Assembly (NCBI RefSeq): GCF_023898315.1
Contig: NC_064616.1
Location: 541,003,602-541,067,601 of the forward strand
Length of the DNA: 64,000 bases
Direction: 5' to 3'
Origin: Schistocerca nitens
Taxonomy: Eukaryota; Arthropoda; Insecta; Orthoptera; Acrididae
The notes beneath the pieces were generated by a model that saw nothing but the letters and a program-made list of their open reading frames with translations, ran no database searches and was not told where the DNA came from. Made by a program: the position numbers and the translations under genes. This document shows positions 33,536 through 44,474 of this stretch, in pieces (position 1 is the stretch's first letter; every line of letters starts with the position of its first letter).

Positions 33536-33987
33536 GGAAACATTACGTCCGCAGCTCGTGGTCGTGCGGTAGCGTTCTCGCTTCCCACGCCCGGGTTCGA
33601 TTCCCGGCGGGGTCAGGTATTTTCTCTGCCTTGTGATGACTGGGTGTTGTGTGCTGTCCTTGGGTAAGTAAGGTTTAAATGGTTCAAATGGCTCTGAGCA
33701 CTATGGGACTCAACTGCTGTGGTCATAAGACCCCTAGAACTTAGAACTACTTAAACCTAACTAACCTAAGGACAGCACACAACACCCAGCCATCACGAGG
33801 CAGAGAAAATCCCTGACCCCGCCGGGAATCGAACCCGGGAACCCGGGCATGGGAAGCGAGAACGCTACCGCACGACCACGAGATGCGGGCAGTTAGGTTT
33901 AAGTAGTTCTAAGTTCTAGGGGACTGATGACCATAGATGTTAAGTCCCATAGTGCTCAGAGCCATTTGAACCATTTTTGGAAACATT
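33536..33987 (+). repeat. Chimeric SINE (type B head, type A tail), split by a second SINE
   Basis: The head (33,548-33,666) is tRNA-like: GTGGTCGTGCGGTAGCG as A box, GGGTTCGATTCCCGG as B box, and a TTCCCA anticodon-loop-like sequence, suggesting a Gly tRNA ancestor. It then reads GACTGGGTGTTGTGTGCTGT. The tail (33,891-33,978) is the type A tail, GTTAGGTTTAAGTAGTTC to GAACCATTTTT. Between them sits an inverted SINE. The whole is flanked by GGAAACATT (33,536-33,544 and 33,979-33,987), its target duplication. Confidence 0.85.
33679..33890 (-). repeat. Chimeric SINE inserted inside the preceding SINE
   Basis: Read on the minus strand this copy has the same type B head (GTGGTCGTGCGGTAGCG) and type A tail ending GAGCCATTTGAACCATTT. 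It contains a short duplication around its B box (CCCGGGTTCCCGGGTTCG). Flanking AGTAAGGTTTAA (33,667-33,678) and AGTTAGGTTTAA (33,891-33,902) form a 12-bp target duplication created from the host SINE's own tail, which proves nested insertion. Confidence 0.88.
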
Positions 33988-34173
33988 GGCTGGTTCAAAT
34001 GGCTCTGAGCACAATGGGACTCAACTGCTGTGGTCATTAGTCCCCTAGAACTTAGAACTACTTAAACCTAACTAACCTAAGGACATCACACACATCCATG
34101 CCCTAGGCAGGATTCGAACCTGCGACCGTAGCAGTCGCACGGTTCCGGACTGTGCGCCTAGATTGGAAACATT
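33988..34173 (-). repeat. Type A SINE at the same target as its neighbour
   Basis: Minus-strand type A SINE with tail GAGCCATTTGAACCA and B box GGTTCGAATCCTG. The very start of the head (about 25 bases) is missing. It lies directly against the GGAAACATT that ends the preceding SINE and is followed by another GGAAACATT (34,165-34,173), then ACG as at the first copy. The same nine bases therefore occur three times around two insertions. Confidence 0.85.
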
Positions 34174-35008
34174 ACGAAAGCAATGAATACGCTGGTTGGT
34201 ATACATTATTAGTATAGATCTGAAGATAAAAAAGCGCAGATCTGCACAGTACCCGCATCTGCACTTTAGTTTCTGTCTTAATGGGCATAATTTTTAGTTT
34301 CTTCTCTTCTGAATTATCAAATAAATTGATTATTACGTGGTAGAGAATAATTACGTAACTGTGTTTCTTACAGCTTCCATTCGCACCAACATTTTTCTAC
34401 ATTCTAGTGCAATTCATGAAATTCTACTTGTATGATCACAAGACTGCACATAGATGCAATCGATTTCTAGGTGCAAAGTGTCTCTTACCTTACTTTTCGT
34501 GACAGGTTGGCAAAGTTGATTTCCAAAGACTTTTTATTGTACTGAAATAATCTTTAGTCATAAAGTAACAACGTAAGTGTTTTATTTGTATATATTTTGT
34601 GGGAAACTGTAATCGTGATGGAAGATTACACACCTGAATGTTTGACACAGCTGGAAGGAGAAAACGCTGCATATTAACAAAACCCCGTGCCTCCTCTCCG
34701 TATCCTCCTATGACACGAGCACAGGATTCTCCTCCTATAACGCTACAGAGCTGTTCCTAGCATAGCTGAGAATTGGCAACATCGTCACAAACATTTGGCA
34801 ACACTGTGACAGTGCAATCACTTCCGCGTATGGTACTGAACTGACTCGCTAAATTCACTTGATATTCCATTTCCATTTGAATGACTCGTGGTATATAATC
34901 CTCACGTAAATTAAGACACTGAGACAGAAATTTCAATTTTTTGGCTAAAGAAATGCTATTCTTTCACATAAGTGACAACTTAGAATATCTTTCACGATGC
35001 GTTATGAG
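34174..35008. other. No feature recognised
   Basis: AT-rich sequence before the non-LTR element; no readable gene. Confidence 0.3.
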
Positions 35009-35284
35009 GCTGAGCGACCAATACCATAACGAGAGTGGCGTGGCAGCAGCAGTGTGTCCGTAGCGATATTCCGGCTTTCGCTGTCGCCGTGGTCGGACGT
35101 TCTAGCTGGTTGCTCCGCGTCGTCGGTGTCCTTGCCAGTGTTTACTGTTTGCGTTGTGTGTTTCTGTGTACCGAGTGATTCACGTGTATTGTACTTTTTT
35201 TTTTTGTGGTCGTCATTTTCCTCAGCAACTTGTCGATTTTGTGCGGGATTCGGGCTTGACCGGATTCCCTACAGCTGCAGCGCC

Positions 35285-36670
35285 ATGTCTACCACCATCC
35301 GGAAAAATACCCTGGTTTTTTGCTTTGACAAGGATACCCGCCGAGCTCAACCGACCGCCCTCGAGATTCATGACTGGCTCACCGAGGTAATAGGTATCAC
35401 TTCTGATTCTGTGCATACCACCCAGCTAGATTCTGATCGTTTTTGCGTGTTTGTCAAGTTTCTCACTCCAGTAGCAGTTGATCGACCTTTTGAAAAAATC
35501 GGCAAACAAGTCCCTTTTGTTCATCGCGACGGCACCACTAGTATCGTTACTGTAACATGTGCCGATACCTCGATTCAGTCAGTTTGAGTACTTAGCTTGC
35601 CCATAGAGATTGACAATGCTAAAATTAAAGATGCACTTTCTAAGTTTGGTGAGGTTAAAGAAATTGTCAACGAAAAGTGGTCGTCTCGCTATATATTACA
35701 ATGTTTCAATGGGATTAGGTCTGTGGACATGGAAGTAAAAATGAACATTCCTTCTCACATCACGGTTGATGGTTATAAAGCTCACATTATACATTCTGAT
35801 CAAGCCCCCACCAGCCATATCTGCAATGAACTAGGCCATCTTCGCCAGGACTGCCCCCGCCGAGTTTTTGTCTTAAAAAATAATCTCCAGCCGCGGCCTA
35901 GATTAACACTTACCGAGGTAATGGCAGTAGATACTTCTGGTTCTTCTGCACACCCTGATCTTGATGCTCCCCAGGCAACTACCCCCGAGACCCCGCCCAT
36001 AACCGCTGATGCGTTTCCACCACTCGTAGGACGGCAAACTGCTGCGCCAGTTTGTCTTGAAAGTGAATCTCAGCAAAAGAAAAGACCGCTGGAACGTAGT
36101 GATGAGCATTCAGATGAGGAAGTATCTCACACGACTCCTGGAGCCCGGAAACCAAAACCATCAGTCGCGGAAGATTTAATACCAGATGATGTTATGCGGG
36201 TCGATTTTGAAGCCAGTGCGGATGGACTTGAGGGGATGCCGAATTCTGAGACGCCGGGTCATGAACAGGAACCTCCAATTTTGAGTGCCGCGCCCGAAGG
36301 ACAACAGCCGCTACAACGCGCACGCAGTGAGGAAGTGTTGTGTCAACAACGCGCTACAGCTGACGCCCGACAACAAGTGCCGGGCGGAAGTAAACAAGTG
36401 AAAGTGTTTACCAACCTGCCAGCTGCCGGCGGCAGCGCTGCGACAACGACACGACCGCGTCTCAAAGAATCCACAAAAACTTCGGGACCTCAAAACGCCC
36501 CACAACGAAAGCTCAATCCACAGCCAAATCTCTCCGCTCCTCGCAACAAGGGCAATTCCACTTCGTCGCAAGCGGATGTAGTACCCCGAAATATTAGTTA
36601 TGAAGTTGTGAGGGAACGATTTGGTGATGACAACAGCAAAGAACTCGGCGACGCCCATCCTCCACAGTAG
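35285..36670 (+). pseudogene. LINE ORF1, RNA-binding gag-like protein with one stop
   Basis: ATG 35,285 opens the frame (MSTTIRKNTLVFCFDKDT). A single TGA at 35,585-35,587 interrupts it, and the same frame continues to 36,670, about 460 codons in all. Around 35,815-35,865 it has HICNELGHLRQDCP, a retroviral-type zinc knuckle lacking its first Cys (His there). The C-terminal half is rich in Pro, Glu, Gln and Ser (GHEQEPPILSAAPEGQQPL) and probably disordered. Such proteins coat the LINE RNA. The order before an endonuclease-RT frame supports the call. Confidence 0.7.
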
Positions 36671-36955
36671 TAATTCCGTTGGTACAAGGTTTGTTCCATG
36701 CTGTCGCCTAAGGTTGCAAAGCTTCTTCGTGTTTTTTCTGTCCTTTTATCCGGTTATGGTTCGCAGCATTCACTGTGTCGTTTTTGCTACAACCGGCCTA
36801 TGATTCGTAGTGTATCACTTGTAATGGTTTTTATTTAGGTTCTTCATCCAATAATACTCTCATGGCTGCTCACATTATACCTTTTTTAATTCTGCAGCCG
36901 GCACTCTTGAGCTCGATGCCATCGTTTTGTTATACTTTTACATCTCATTACCTAT

Positions 36956-38029
36956 ATGCTACAGGCCTATACTATCACCTCCCTTAATATCAATAGGATT
37001 ACGTCAGAGTTAAAACTTGCTTTCTTAAAACAATTTTTGTTTGACTCTGGTACACATATTGCCCTTTTACAAGAGGTTGAAACATGGCAAATTAACATTC
37101 CCGGCTATGTTGCAATAATCAATTTCGCTCCCGAATTGAGTGCTGGCACAGCGATTTTAGTCAGGGAAGGAATACCTCTAACCGATGTCAAAAAGTTAGA
37201 CTCTGGACGGGGCATAGGCGTGAATATCATGGGCGTCAGTGTAATCAATCTGTATGCACCATCTGGAAGTACAAATCGCGCTGACAGATCGAAGTTTTTT
37301 AAGGAGGATATCATTTACTTACTACGGAGAGACTCTTCAAACTTGATCATTGCAGGCGATTTTAATTGTGTATTGCACCATAAAGATCAATCCCCCAATT
37401 TTAATTATTCCACTGAACTAAACTTTCTTGTCTCCCAAATGAAATTGAGGGACGCGTGGGAAGTTAAGTATCCCACGCTTGTGAAATACACGCACATTTC
37501 ACATAATTCCAGTAGCAGGATTGATAGAATCTATATGTCAAGTCACATAGTGAGGAATTTGCTACAAGTGGAAATCACTCCAGTCAGCTTCTCTTATCAC
37601 CGTAGTGTGAGTGCCTGCATAAACTTAGACCGGCAACCAACTCATTGGTTTAGGAATCAGTGGAGCATGAATGTCGGCCTTTTAACAGACGAGGAGCTCG
37701 AGGCCGAATTAAAGACGGCTTGGGAATTTTTCTTGCGCTCTGTACACAACTTTCCGAGTGTTTTGGAGTGGTGGACCCGCAAGGCGAAGCCCAAATTACG
37801 GAAAGTAATTATGTCTTATAGTATAGAGAGATCTCGGGCAGTTCACCGTAGAATGGAATTTTACTACATGGTTTTAAGGGATTTGTATGATCAGGCAGAT
37901 GGCTCAGACAGGCGCTTGTCCGACATCAAGAAAATTAAAGCGAAATTATTAAATTTAAAGAGAAAACAACTGGAGGGTCTTAAAATTAAGTCAAATGCGA
38001 GGACGAAACGGCTGCGTTATATCATCTGA
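36956..38029 (+). pseudogene. LINE ORF2 part 1: apurinic endonuclease-like domain
   Basis: The start shows SLNINRIT (Asn), then ALLQEVETW (catalytic Glu), VINLYAPSG, IIAGDFNCVLH (Asp/Asn) and SSRIDRIYMS. These are the landmarks of the AP-endonuclease domain that nicks target DNA for priming. The last motif, normally Ser-Asp-His, reads FSYHRSV, so the catalytic Asp is Tyr. The frame ends at 38,029 within a basic linker (LLNLKRKQLEGLKIKS), and RT continues in another frame from about 38,030. Confidence 0.82.
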
Positions 38030-38031
38030 TT

Positions 38032-39423
38032 AAACATCTCAAGTACCGACGACGGATATTCATGGACGAACTTAGATTAGAAAACGGTGCTGTCCTCACT
38101 GTGCAAAACGAGATAATCAGAGAAATCCACAGGTATTACAGTGCCCTGTATGAGGCAGAAGCAACGCAAGTGGACGATTCGGATGAGTTATTTGCGTTTA
38201 CAACCTCCACAACTACGGCCGACGACAACGCCAGCTTATGTTCGTCTTTTCGTCCAGATGATGTCCTTAAAATAATTCGCGGCTCCCCTAAAAGGAAATC
38301 GCCGGGCACTGATGACCTTCCGGTCGAATTCTATCAACGATATTGGAGTTTCATAGGTGATAAGTTGACACTAGCCGTTAACGACGTCCTACGGGGAAAG
38401 TTTGTACCATCAGAACTTAAAGAATGTAAAATCGTGTTGAATCTTAAAAATAAGGGATGTTAAAAGATTAACAACTTCCGGCCGATTTCTCTTCTTAATT
38501 CAGATTATAAGATTAGTGCGAGAGCATTAAACAAACGAATGATGCCGTTGGCCGCAAACATAATTGGGCAACAGCAAACTTGTGCTTATAGGCGATCAAT
38601 ATTTCAGACTACAGCACAATATAGAGATATCGTCGCTCTGTCGTCTGTCAGCACCATTAATTGCGGCCTCCTTTTTGTCGACTTTTATAAAGAATTTCAT
38701 AGTGTCTGCCATAAATACCTCTTCGAAACGATGCGGAGGATGGGCTTCGGGCATGACTCCATCGCTGTCGTGCACAATATGATCACTGGTCTGGCCGCCA
38801 CGATCTCCGTCAACTGCCAGCTCACAAGACCCATTACCATCGCAAGGGGTGTCCCCCAAGGAAGTCCCCTTTCCATGTTGCTCTTTGTCATTTCACTAGA
38901 ACCATTGCTGCGGCTAGTACAAGAGCACATGACGGGCATAACGATCGCCGGGAAGAAAACTGCAGTTGGGGTATATGCTGATGATGTCGGCATCGTCGTG
39001 AGGAACAGGTATGATGTGATTCAACTGGAGGCAGACCTCAGAAGCTATTGTTCCGCTTCTGGCGCAAAAATGAATGAAACTAAAAGCAAATTTCTACGTA
39101 TAAGGGGACTTGAAGATGTCGGCCTAGAATGGGCTAACCATGTTACGGAACACAAATCTCTTGGGACGATACTGAAGGTCCCCCCACAAAGGATGATAAC
39201 GGCAAATTGGCGTGATGTCTCGCTCAAAGTCAAGGGTGCTTTAATAGATAACGTTTATCGCAGCGTGGACCAAATTCAGAGGGTTAAATTTATAAATACA
39301 TGTATCCTGTCGCGAGCATATTATGTGGCACAGGTCTTTCCAATCCCCACTGTCACAGCCAAACAGATAATGAGCAAGTTGACCAATTTTCTGTGGCGGA
39401 GGAAATATTTCGAGTTGACGTGA
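38032..39423 (+). pseudogene. LINE ORF2 part 2: reverse transcriptase
   Basis: The frame reads SPKRKSPGTDDLPVEFYQRY, then a TAA at 38,461-38,463, and resumes at once with INNFRPISLLNSDYKI. Further RT motifs are LLFVDFYKEFHSV (motif A region), ARGVPQGSPLSMLLFVI (motif B) and VGVYADDVGIVV (motif C, catalytic Asp pair). The thumb follows (TKSKFLRIRGL and ILSRAYYVAQVFP). The frame is lost near 39,410 just after FLWRRKYF. The enzyme would copy the element RNA at the nicked target. Confidence 0.85.
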
Positions 39424-40223
39424 AGACTGTGACCCTCGACCCTCTGCATGGTGGTATGGGTCTGACCGATCTGAACGCCAAAGCAATGGCTTTGTACATT
39501 AAACGGATGACATCCTTAATCCAAAACTACTCTGACACCATTACGGCAAAATTGTTCGAGGCAGTCGCGCCTAAAAGCGTAGAACCGCCGGTCAATGTGC
39601 AGACGATCGACTACCAGCTCTCCCACATCCGCACATATTATCTGGAAAAGAGCTACTTGAGCGAGGTCCTTCTCCAACATCGACCCTTAACTGCCAAGGA
39701 CATTCTGGAGCACAAGAAACAATATGAGGGCAAGAACAAAATCGAACAAAAGCACACTGGAGTCAATTGGGATGTCCTGTGGGCGAACATCAGCAGCAGT
39801 GTACTTCCGTCCTTGGTCAGGTCGACATGGTACAAAACGGTTAACAACATTATCAGCACAAATGAGCGCCTGCATGCGATTGGGCTAAGCGACACAGCCC
39901 ATTGTCCAGATTGTCACCAAGTGGATACTGTTCTCCACAGATATACTTGCAGTCACCGCATGCGCAATTGGCAATGGGTTCGTCAAAAAGTCGCCCTTAT
40001 AACTAGGACTTCTGAAAATAACATCGACACGAACTTACTGCACAGACCAGACGTCAAATATTTTCCGCCAACTAAAAATAATGCCGTCATGTGGCTGTTG
40101 GGCCACAATACAAGACATGTCTTCAATCGGCTGACGGGCGACGATTACAGCGAATTTCTGTTACACATGGAAACGGAATATATTAAAATTAGAAACTACG
40201 CGGATCACCGTCGCAAGTACTGA
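39405..40223 (+). pseudogene. LINE ORF2 part 3: C-terminal domain with CCHC motif
   Basis: After the frameshift the protein continues with LDPLHGGMGLTDLNAKAMAL and a long helical-looking region. It then has CPDCHQVDTVLHRYTCSHR, a Cys-X2-Cys-X7-His-X4-Cys motif typical of the end of LINE ORF2 proteins. It ends at 40,223. About 250 codons are intact. RNase H is absent. Confidence 0.8.
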
Positions 40224-40455
40224 GATATGCTTTCAATAAAACAGGTATTGGATAGCTGTTCGAGCTCTAAAACCTTCAACCGTTTATGTATCAACCGAAT
40301 TATCTGGCTCCAATCCCATATTGATGCTTTCCTTTACAATCTATGTAAGTGGTGACGGGTATGAGGGCGGCACCGTGGCCAGGCCTGGGAATAATGGACC
40401 CCTGCCCTCCTTGCCGCCATCTGCCTGCCCCGCTCGCTATAATACAAAAAAAAGT

Positions 40456-41026
40456 TGGTAGAGCACTTGCCCACGATAAACAAATAATAGATCAATTAAT
40501 TTAAAAAAAGCGTGTTCGGTCAGAGGGCTGTGTGCTCTCTGCAATACTAAAAAAAAGTGGTTAAGGTGAAAAAAAAAGTTGCGCCGTGGTATCGCCCGTG
40601 TTTCGTGTTCCAACGGTCAAGAAAATCGTCAGTTATAACTGTGGCTGGGGCAGTGCGTGCGAGCTTTTTTTTTTTTTTTTATTTCATGGAGCTGCGAATT
40701 CCCAGAAAAAATTCTGTAACAAAATCAGAAGAAAACACATAAAATCCTCTTGGCAGCTTGACTCAGTAAGTTGTGTTAATGGTCGTAGATTTCGGCTATC
40801 TGACTGCCAAGCTGCTATACAATACAAGCGTCTCTGAAGAAATTCGAATCGACCGACAACGATACGAAATTCAATAATGTCCTTCACTTAAGACTCCCAT
40901 GCCAGGGTAATAAGCAAATTGCAAGAAAATACTTTCAGCTCAAAGTGCAATGGTGAAAAACTTACAATGCTGCACAACGGGTAACGCCTCTTTTCGCTGC
41001 TGACAAGCAAATTTTGGGTTTCTAGG
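40456..41026. other. No gene; A/T homopolymer-rich flank
   Basis: Runs of A (40,504, 40,550, 40,570) and a T17 run (about 40,664-40,680) punctuate this stretch. A tRNA-like A box (GTTGGTAGAGCACTTGCCC, 40,454-40,472) lies at its left edge without a convincing B box. No gene is supported. Confidence 0.35.
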
Positions 41027-42240
41027 AATACGTAACTTTATTTATGAAATACCACGTTTGCATACCTGTTGAGTATGACACAACATACCATTTAAACACA
41101 GACCCAATCGAAATATAAGTGAGTAGTGTTTTACTAATTCGTGCAGATAGAGGCACGCCTGTGTGCAGATACTCAGTTTTGTTATAACAGACTTACTTTC
41201 GTCGTAAGGTTATCGTGGGTAGTTTTATTTCATTTCTTACAATACAGTGCACAGTTTTCGTAAGGTTTCTTATAGTGTTGTTAAAACATTACTAAACATG
41301 AGAGAGAAATTAATCATCAACGATATATGCGAATTCTCTGATGTTATCTATAACAGTCTGACAATGCACATGCAGTTTATTGATTACATGCATGTAGAAA
41401 ACTTGTTCTGAGTTAAAGCTGTGAAACAAGGTTTGAAGAAGAATAAAATGCCACTACCAGACGACAGCTAATGTAGAAAATACTTTTCTGACGATTTTGG
41501 CACGATGCGCTCTCCCCATACATAATACAAAAGCTTCGAGACGTATCTGCTGCCTGGCCGTCTATTAAACCTGAAAAGAACAACTTCAACAGACAGCAGA
41601 ATTGCGTTTTAAAAAACTGTAGTAGCGAAAGTAGTAGAACACGCGACGTCTTATCAACAGTGCGCGACGCTTTCCGTTACGCTACTAGCTGTGATGTAGC
41701 TACAGCACCACTGGAAGTGAACAACAGTTCCTCCAGAACTTCGGCATTCCACAGTGCTGTGAGATAATGCATATGGCCGGATCTAGACTTCTGAGAGACA
41801 GACAGTTACAGCGTTTCTTTTGCACTGCACGATGGTTTCAACAAACAGATAGCGCAATAGAGAAGCTCAAATGGAAAGTAACACTTCCTATTTAAATTTC
41901 TGCATCCTACACTGTTGGCAGTTGTGTGTAGGTGACAGTTACGTTATTTTAAATCTGTGACTACAAAACAGAGTCGAATGTATGCACTGGCTAGCCAAGG
42001 CAGCTAGTTCATGGCGATTCGGTCAACCAAGTAAATGAATGTACTGAACATCCTGCAACCCACTACAGGGAGCCTGTGTGTCAGAATTCTCATCTTGTGT
42101 GCCGCAACGGTGTTATGACAGAGAAGTGAGTCGTAGAGAAGAGGGTTTTGGTAGTCTGTTGGACTGATGATAGTCCCATATGATGTTGGTCTCGGTTCGA
42201 TTCCAACTTCTGCCGATGTTCTTTGATAGGGAGAGGCAGA
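41027..42240 (-). repeat. Right arm of the 1.2-kb inverted repeat
   Basis: About 1,214 bp, the reverse complement of 27,194-28,400. Small indels account for the length difference. Its outer end abuts a type A SINE without an intervening base. Confidence 0.9.
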
Positions 42241-42433
42241 TGGTTCAAATGGCTCTGAGCACTAAGGGACTTAACATCTATGGTCATCAGTCCCCTAGAA
42301 CTTAGAACTACTTAAACCTAACTAACCTAAGGACATCACACACATCCATGCTCGAGGCAGGATTCGAACCTGCGACCGTAGCAGTCACGCGGTTCCGGAC
42401 TGAAGTGCCTAGAACCGAATGGCCACCGCGGCC
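42241..42433 (-). repeat. tRNA-derived SINE (type A) at the inverted-repeat boundary
   Basis: Minus-strand copy: tail TGGTTCAAATGGCTCTGAGC at 42,241, B box on the minus strand GGTTCGAATCCTG, head end GGCCGCGGTGGCC near 42,433. I find no target duplication, unlike the SINEs at 13.0, 30.5 and 33.5 kb. Its left edge is exactly the end of the inverted-repeat arm. Confidence 0.85.
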
Positions 42434-42445
42434 TAGCCTGCATGA

Positions 42446-42930
42446 CCTGGGTTTGAATCCATATGCAGAACGAGTCGGTTCGTCGTGTCATTTGAAGTTC
42501 ATACATATTCTCAACTAGCTGCTCGTGAATAACGTAAATTTTTAATGACATTTTGTGTTAAATAAGAAGTATGGTATGTTACTTTGAAGAGGAAATCATG
42601 AATACGACGAACTTACTACGTGCAATACCTATCTGACGTAATAATGAGAGTGCTAAAATTTCAGGTATGTCATTTATTGCAATAAATGTGACCTCACAAG
42701 CCTTAAGGACAGTCTTATCTGTGATGAGGTGTTCCCTGATATTTGTAGTATCGTGGTTTTACTTTACATCTTGAGTTATTGCGATACAGAACAGTGGTTT
42801 CTAGTGGTTATTTGTTAGAACCATTTTCAATAGTCAAACGACAGTACCAAGGAGCGATTAGAGGACCTGCTAGACAGCTGCGTTATGTAGGTCGCATGGG
42901 AATCAGGTGAAATGCAATTCAGGTCGTTCG
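42446..42930 (+). repeat. Diverged repeat T, copy 1
   Basis: Collinear with 48,131-48,745 in the same orientation. Anchors are GGGTTTG.ATCC, CAGAACGA, ATGTCATTT.AA, CTTAAGGACAGTC or GTTAAGGACTGTC, and TATCGTGGT.TTACTTTACATCT. Strongly diverged, so old. Not coding. Confidence 0.45.
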
Positions 42931-42998
42931 GATACTTTTGAGCCCGACTGTACATAAACTCAGAAGTTAAATATCAAATTTTTAGCAATAGCGAAATG

Positions 42999-43202
42999 CT
43001 GGAACCTTAATTGACGATAGAATTGCTTTTGCCTGACTGGGATTCGAACACAGCATCTAGCACCATCGTTTTCTAGCCAGGAACAGACGATAACTAGCTG
43101 TTGTTGGTTCACCATTAGCGAGATGGGCACATATTTAGCTAGACATCAGGCGACGAAAAGTTCTGTGCTGAATGGAATTCAAACACCGCACACGTGGTCA
43201 TG
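42999..43202 (-). repeat. Diverged repeat U with tRNA-like B box, copy 1
   Basis: Its reverse complement aligns with 47,572-47,772. Shared blocks include CGTCTGTTCCTGG.TAGA, GTTCGAATCCC.GTCAGGCAA and TTAAGGTTC. The B-box-like motif suggests a tRNA-derived origin. Confidence 0.5.
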
Positions 43203-44273
43203 AAGAAACTTTAACTATCAAATTCTACTCCAATAATAGCTAAGAATGGCATGTTTGTACTTTCAATGATGTGATGGAAAATACTCTGCTGGCAAGAAGT
43301 TGAATCCACAACATGTCGTCGTTGGTGATCACAACGAACACAACGTCAAACCCAAATCCGTTTTCACCAGTAGGATGGAGAGGAATGTTTGAACTTGAAA
43401 AGATGTAAGGGAACGCCTAGAAGAGTTTGCAATCTTCTGGAACACAGTGAAATCGAATTCTAATCCCAGTCCAGCACCACAATTTTCAACGTCTCAGTTT
43501 CAAATAAAGTAAGAGCCTTGTGAACTTACATGGCCATTGGTTCATTAAATGAAATACGTTCTCTAGTTTACGACGGCTTGCTGGTGACAGAGTCTCTGTC
43601 TTACGGGATTTCTCCATCTGTCACAGCTCAAACGAATGCCCAGTCTGCAGCGAAGGGATGTTATCTTTACTGCGGATATTGAACTACGGAGCTTACTGGC
43701 GTTCTGCACTTGGCCTTACTAGGGGTGAAGGAGAGCTACTTGTGTGTGTCAAACATCTACGCCTGACGTGAGATGTGAACCTACACGTTTTACACATCAA
43801 TACAAGATTAACCCACCAGACCACAGAACCCCCTGCAAAGCACATAATTATGAATTGCAGAGTATTCATTTAGATGTAGATGCAGATGTCAAGGGACGCG
43901 TAACAGGAAGGAGGGCTGGATCTGGGAATGGATAGAAATGCAGAAGTGGAAAATATAAGCGTGAAATGCTTGCAAAGTATTGCTTACTTAGATGTGTGAC
44001 ACAGTTCGTTTTATCTTAGTACCGAGGGATAAGGGAGGACTGATCTCAGAACGAAGAATGGGTTATATGGAAGGGGAGATCAAAGAAACGGTTTCATAGG
44101 TGGTGAGAGGAATGATAGAGAGTAGAGACAGCAGCAAATAAAAGAGAAAATGTAGCGTCATTGGAAACCGCTGGATTTGTTTACAAAGTTTTGGGGGAGT
44201 GTAATACAAGGGCACTTGCGGTGATACTGTCAGAGAGAGAGAGTGTGAGAGAGAATACAAGAGATATTAACAA
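43203..44273. other. No feature recognised
   Basis: Mixed sequence with short frames only; a short GA-rich run occurs near 44,231-44,254. Confidence 0.3.
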
Positions 44274-44474
44274 CGAGTAAACATAAATATTCAAATGTCT
44301 GTGAAATCTTATGGGACTTAACTGCTAAGGTCATCAGTCCCTAATCTTACACACTACTTAACCTAAATTATCCTAAGGACAAACATATATACATACCCAT
44401 GCCCGAGGGAGGTCTCGAACGTCCGCCGGGACCAGCCTCACAGTACATCACTGCAGCGCGGCGAGTAAACATAA
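44274..44474 (-). repeat. tRNA-derived SINE (type C) with target-site duplication
   Basis: The body (44,287-44,461) on the minus strand starts CGCCGCGCTGCAGTG, has a B-box-like GACGTTCGAGACCTCCC, and ends in AAGTCCCATAAGATTTCACAG. CGAGTAAACATAA occurs at 44,274-44,286 and again at 44,462-44,474, a perfect 13-bp target duplication. It differs from the type A family in head and tail. Confidence 0.88.

Larger units (their letters stand above)
35009..40455 (+). mobile_element. Non-LTR (LINE) retrotransposon with two ORF regions
   Basis: A GC-richer leader from about 35,009 precedes ORF1 (35,285-36,670), an approximately 285-bp spacer, then an endonuclease-reverse transcriptase ORF2 (36,956-40,223) and a 3' UTR ending in short A-rich runs near 40,445. 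There is no RNase H, but a CCHC-like motif follows the RT. By memory the C-terminal region resembles L1/Tx1-type elements; the clade is not established. Both ORFs carry lesions. The exact ends and target duplication were not found; A-rich and T-rich tracts to 40,680 may or may not belong to it. Confidence 0.75.

Noticed and set aside
33548..33625. Possible functional Gly tRNA gene
   Set aside because: The anticodon stem is not paired and the sequence continues into a SINE body and tail flanked by a target duplication.
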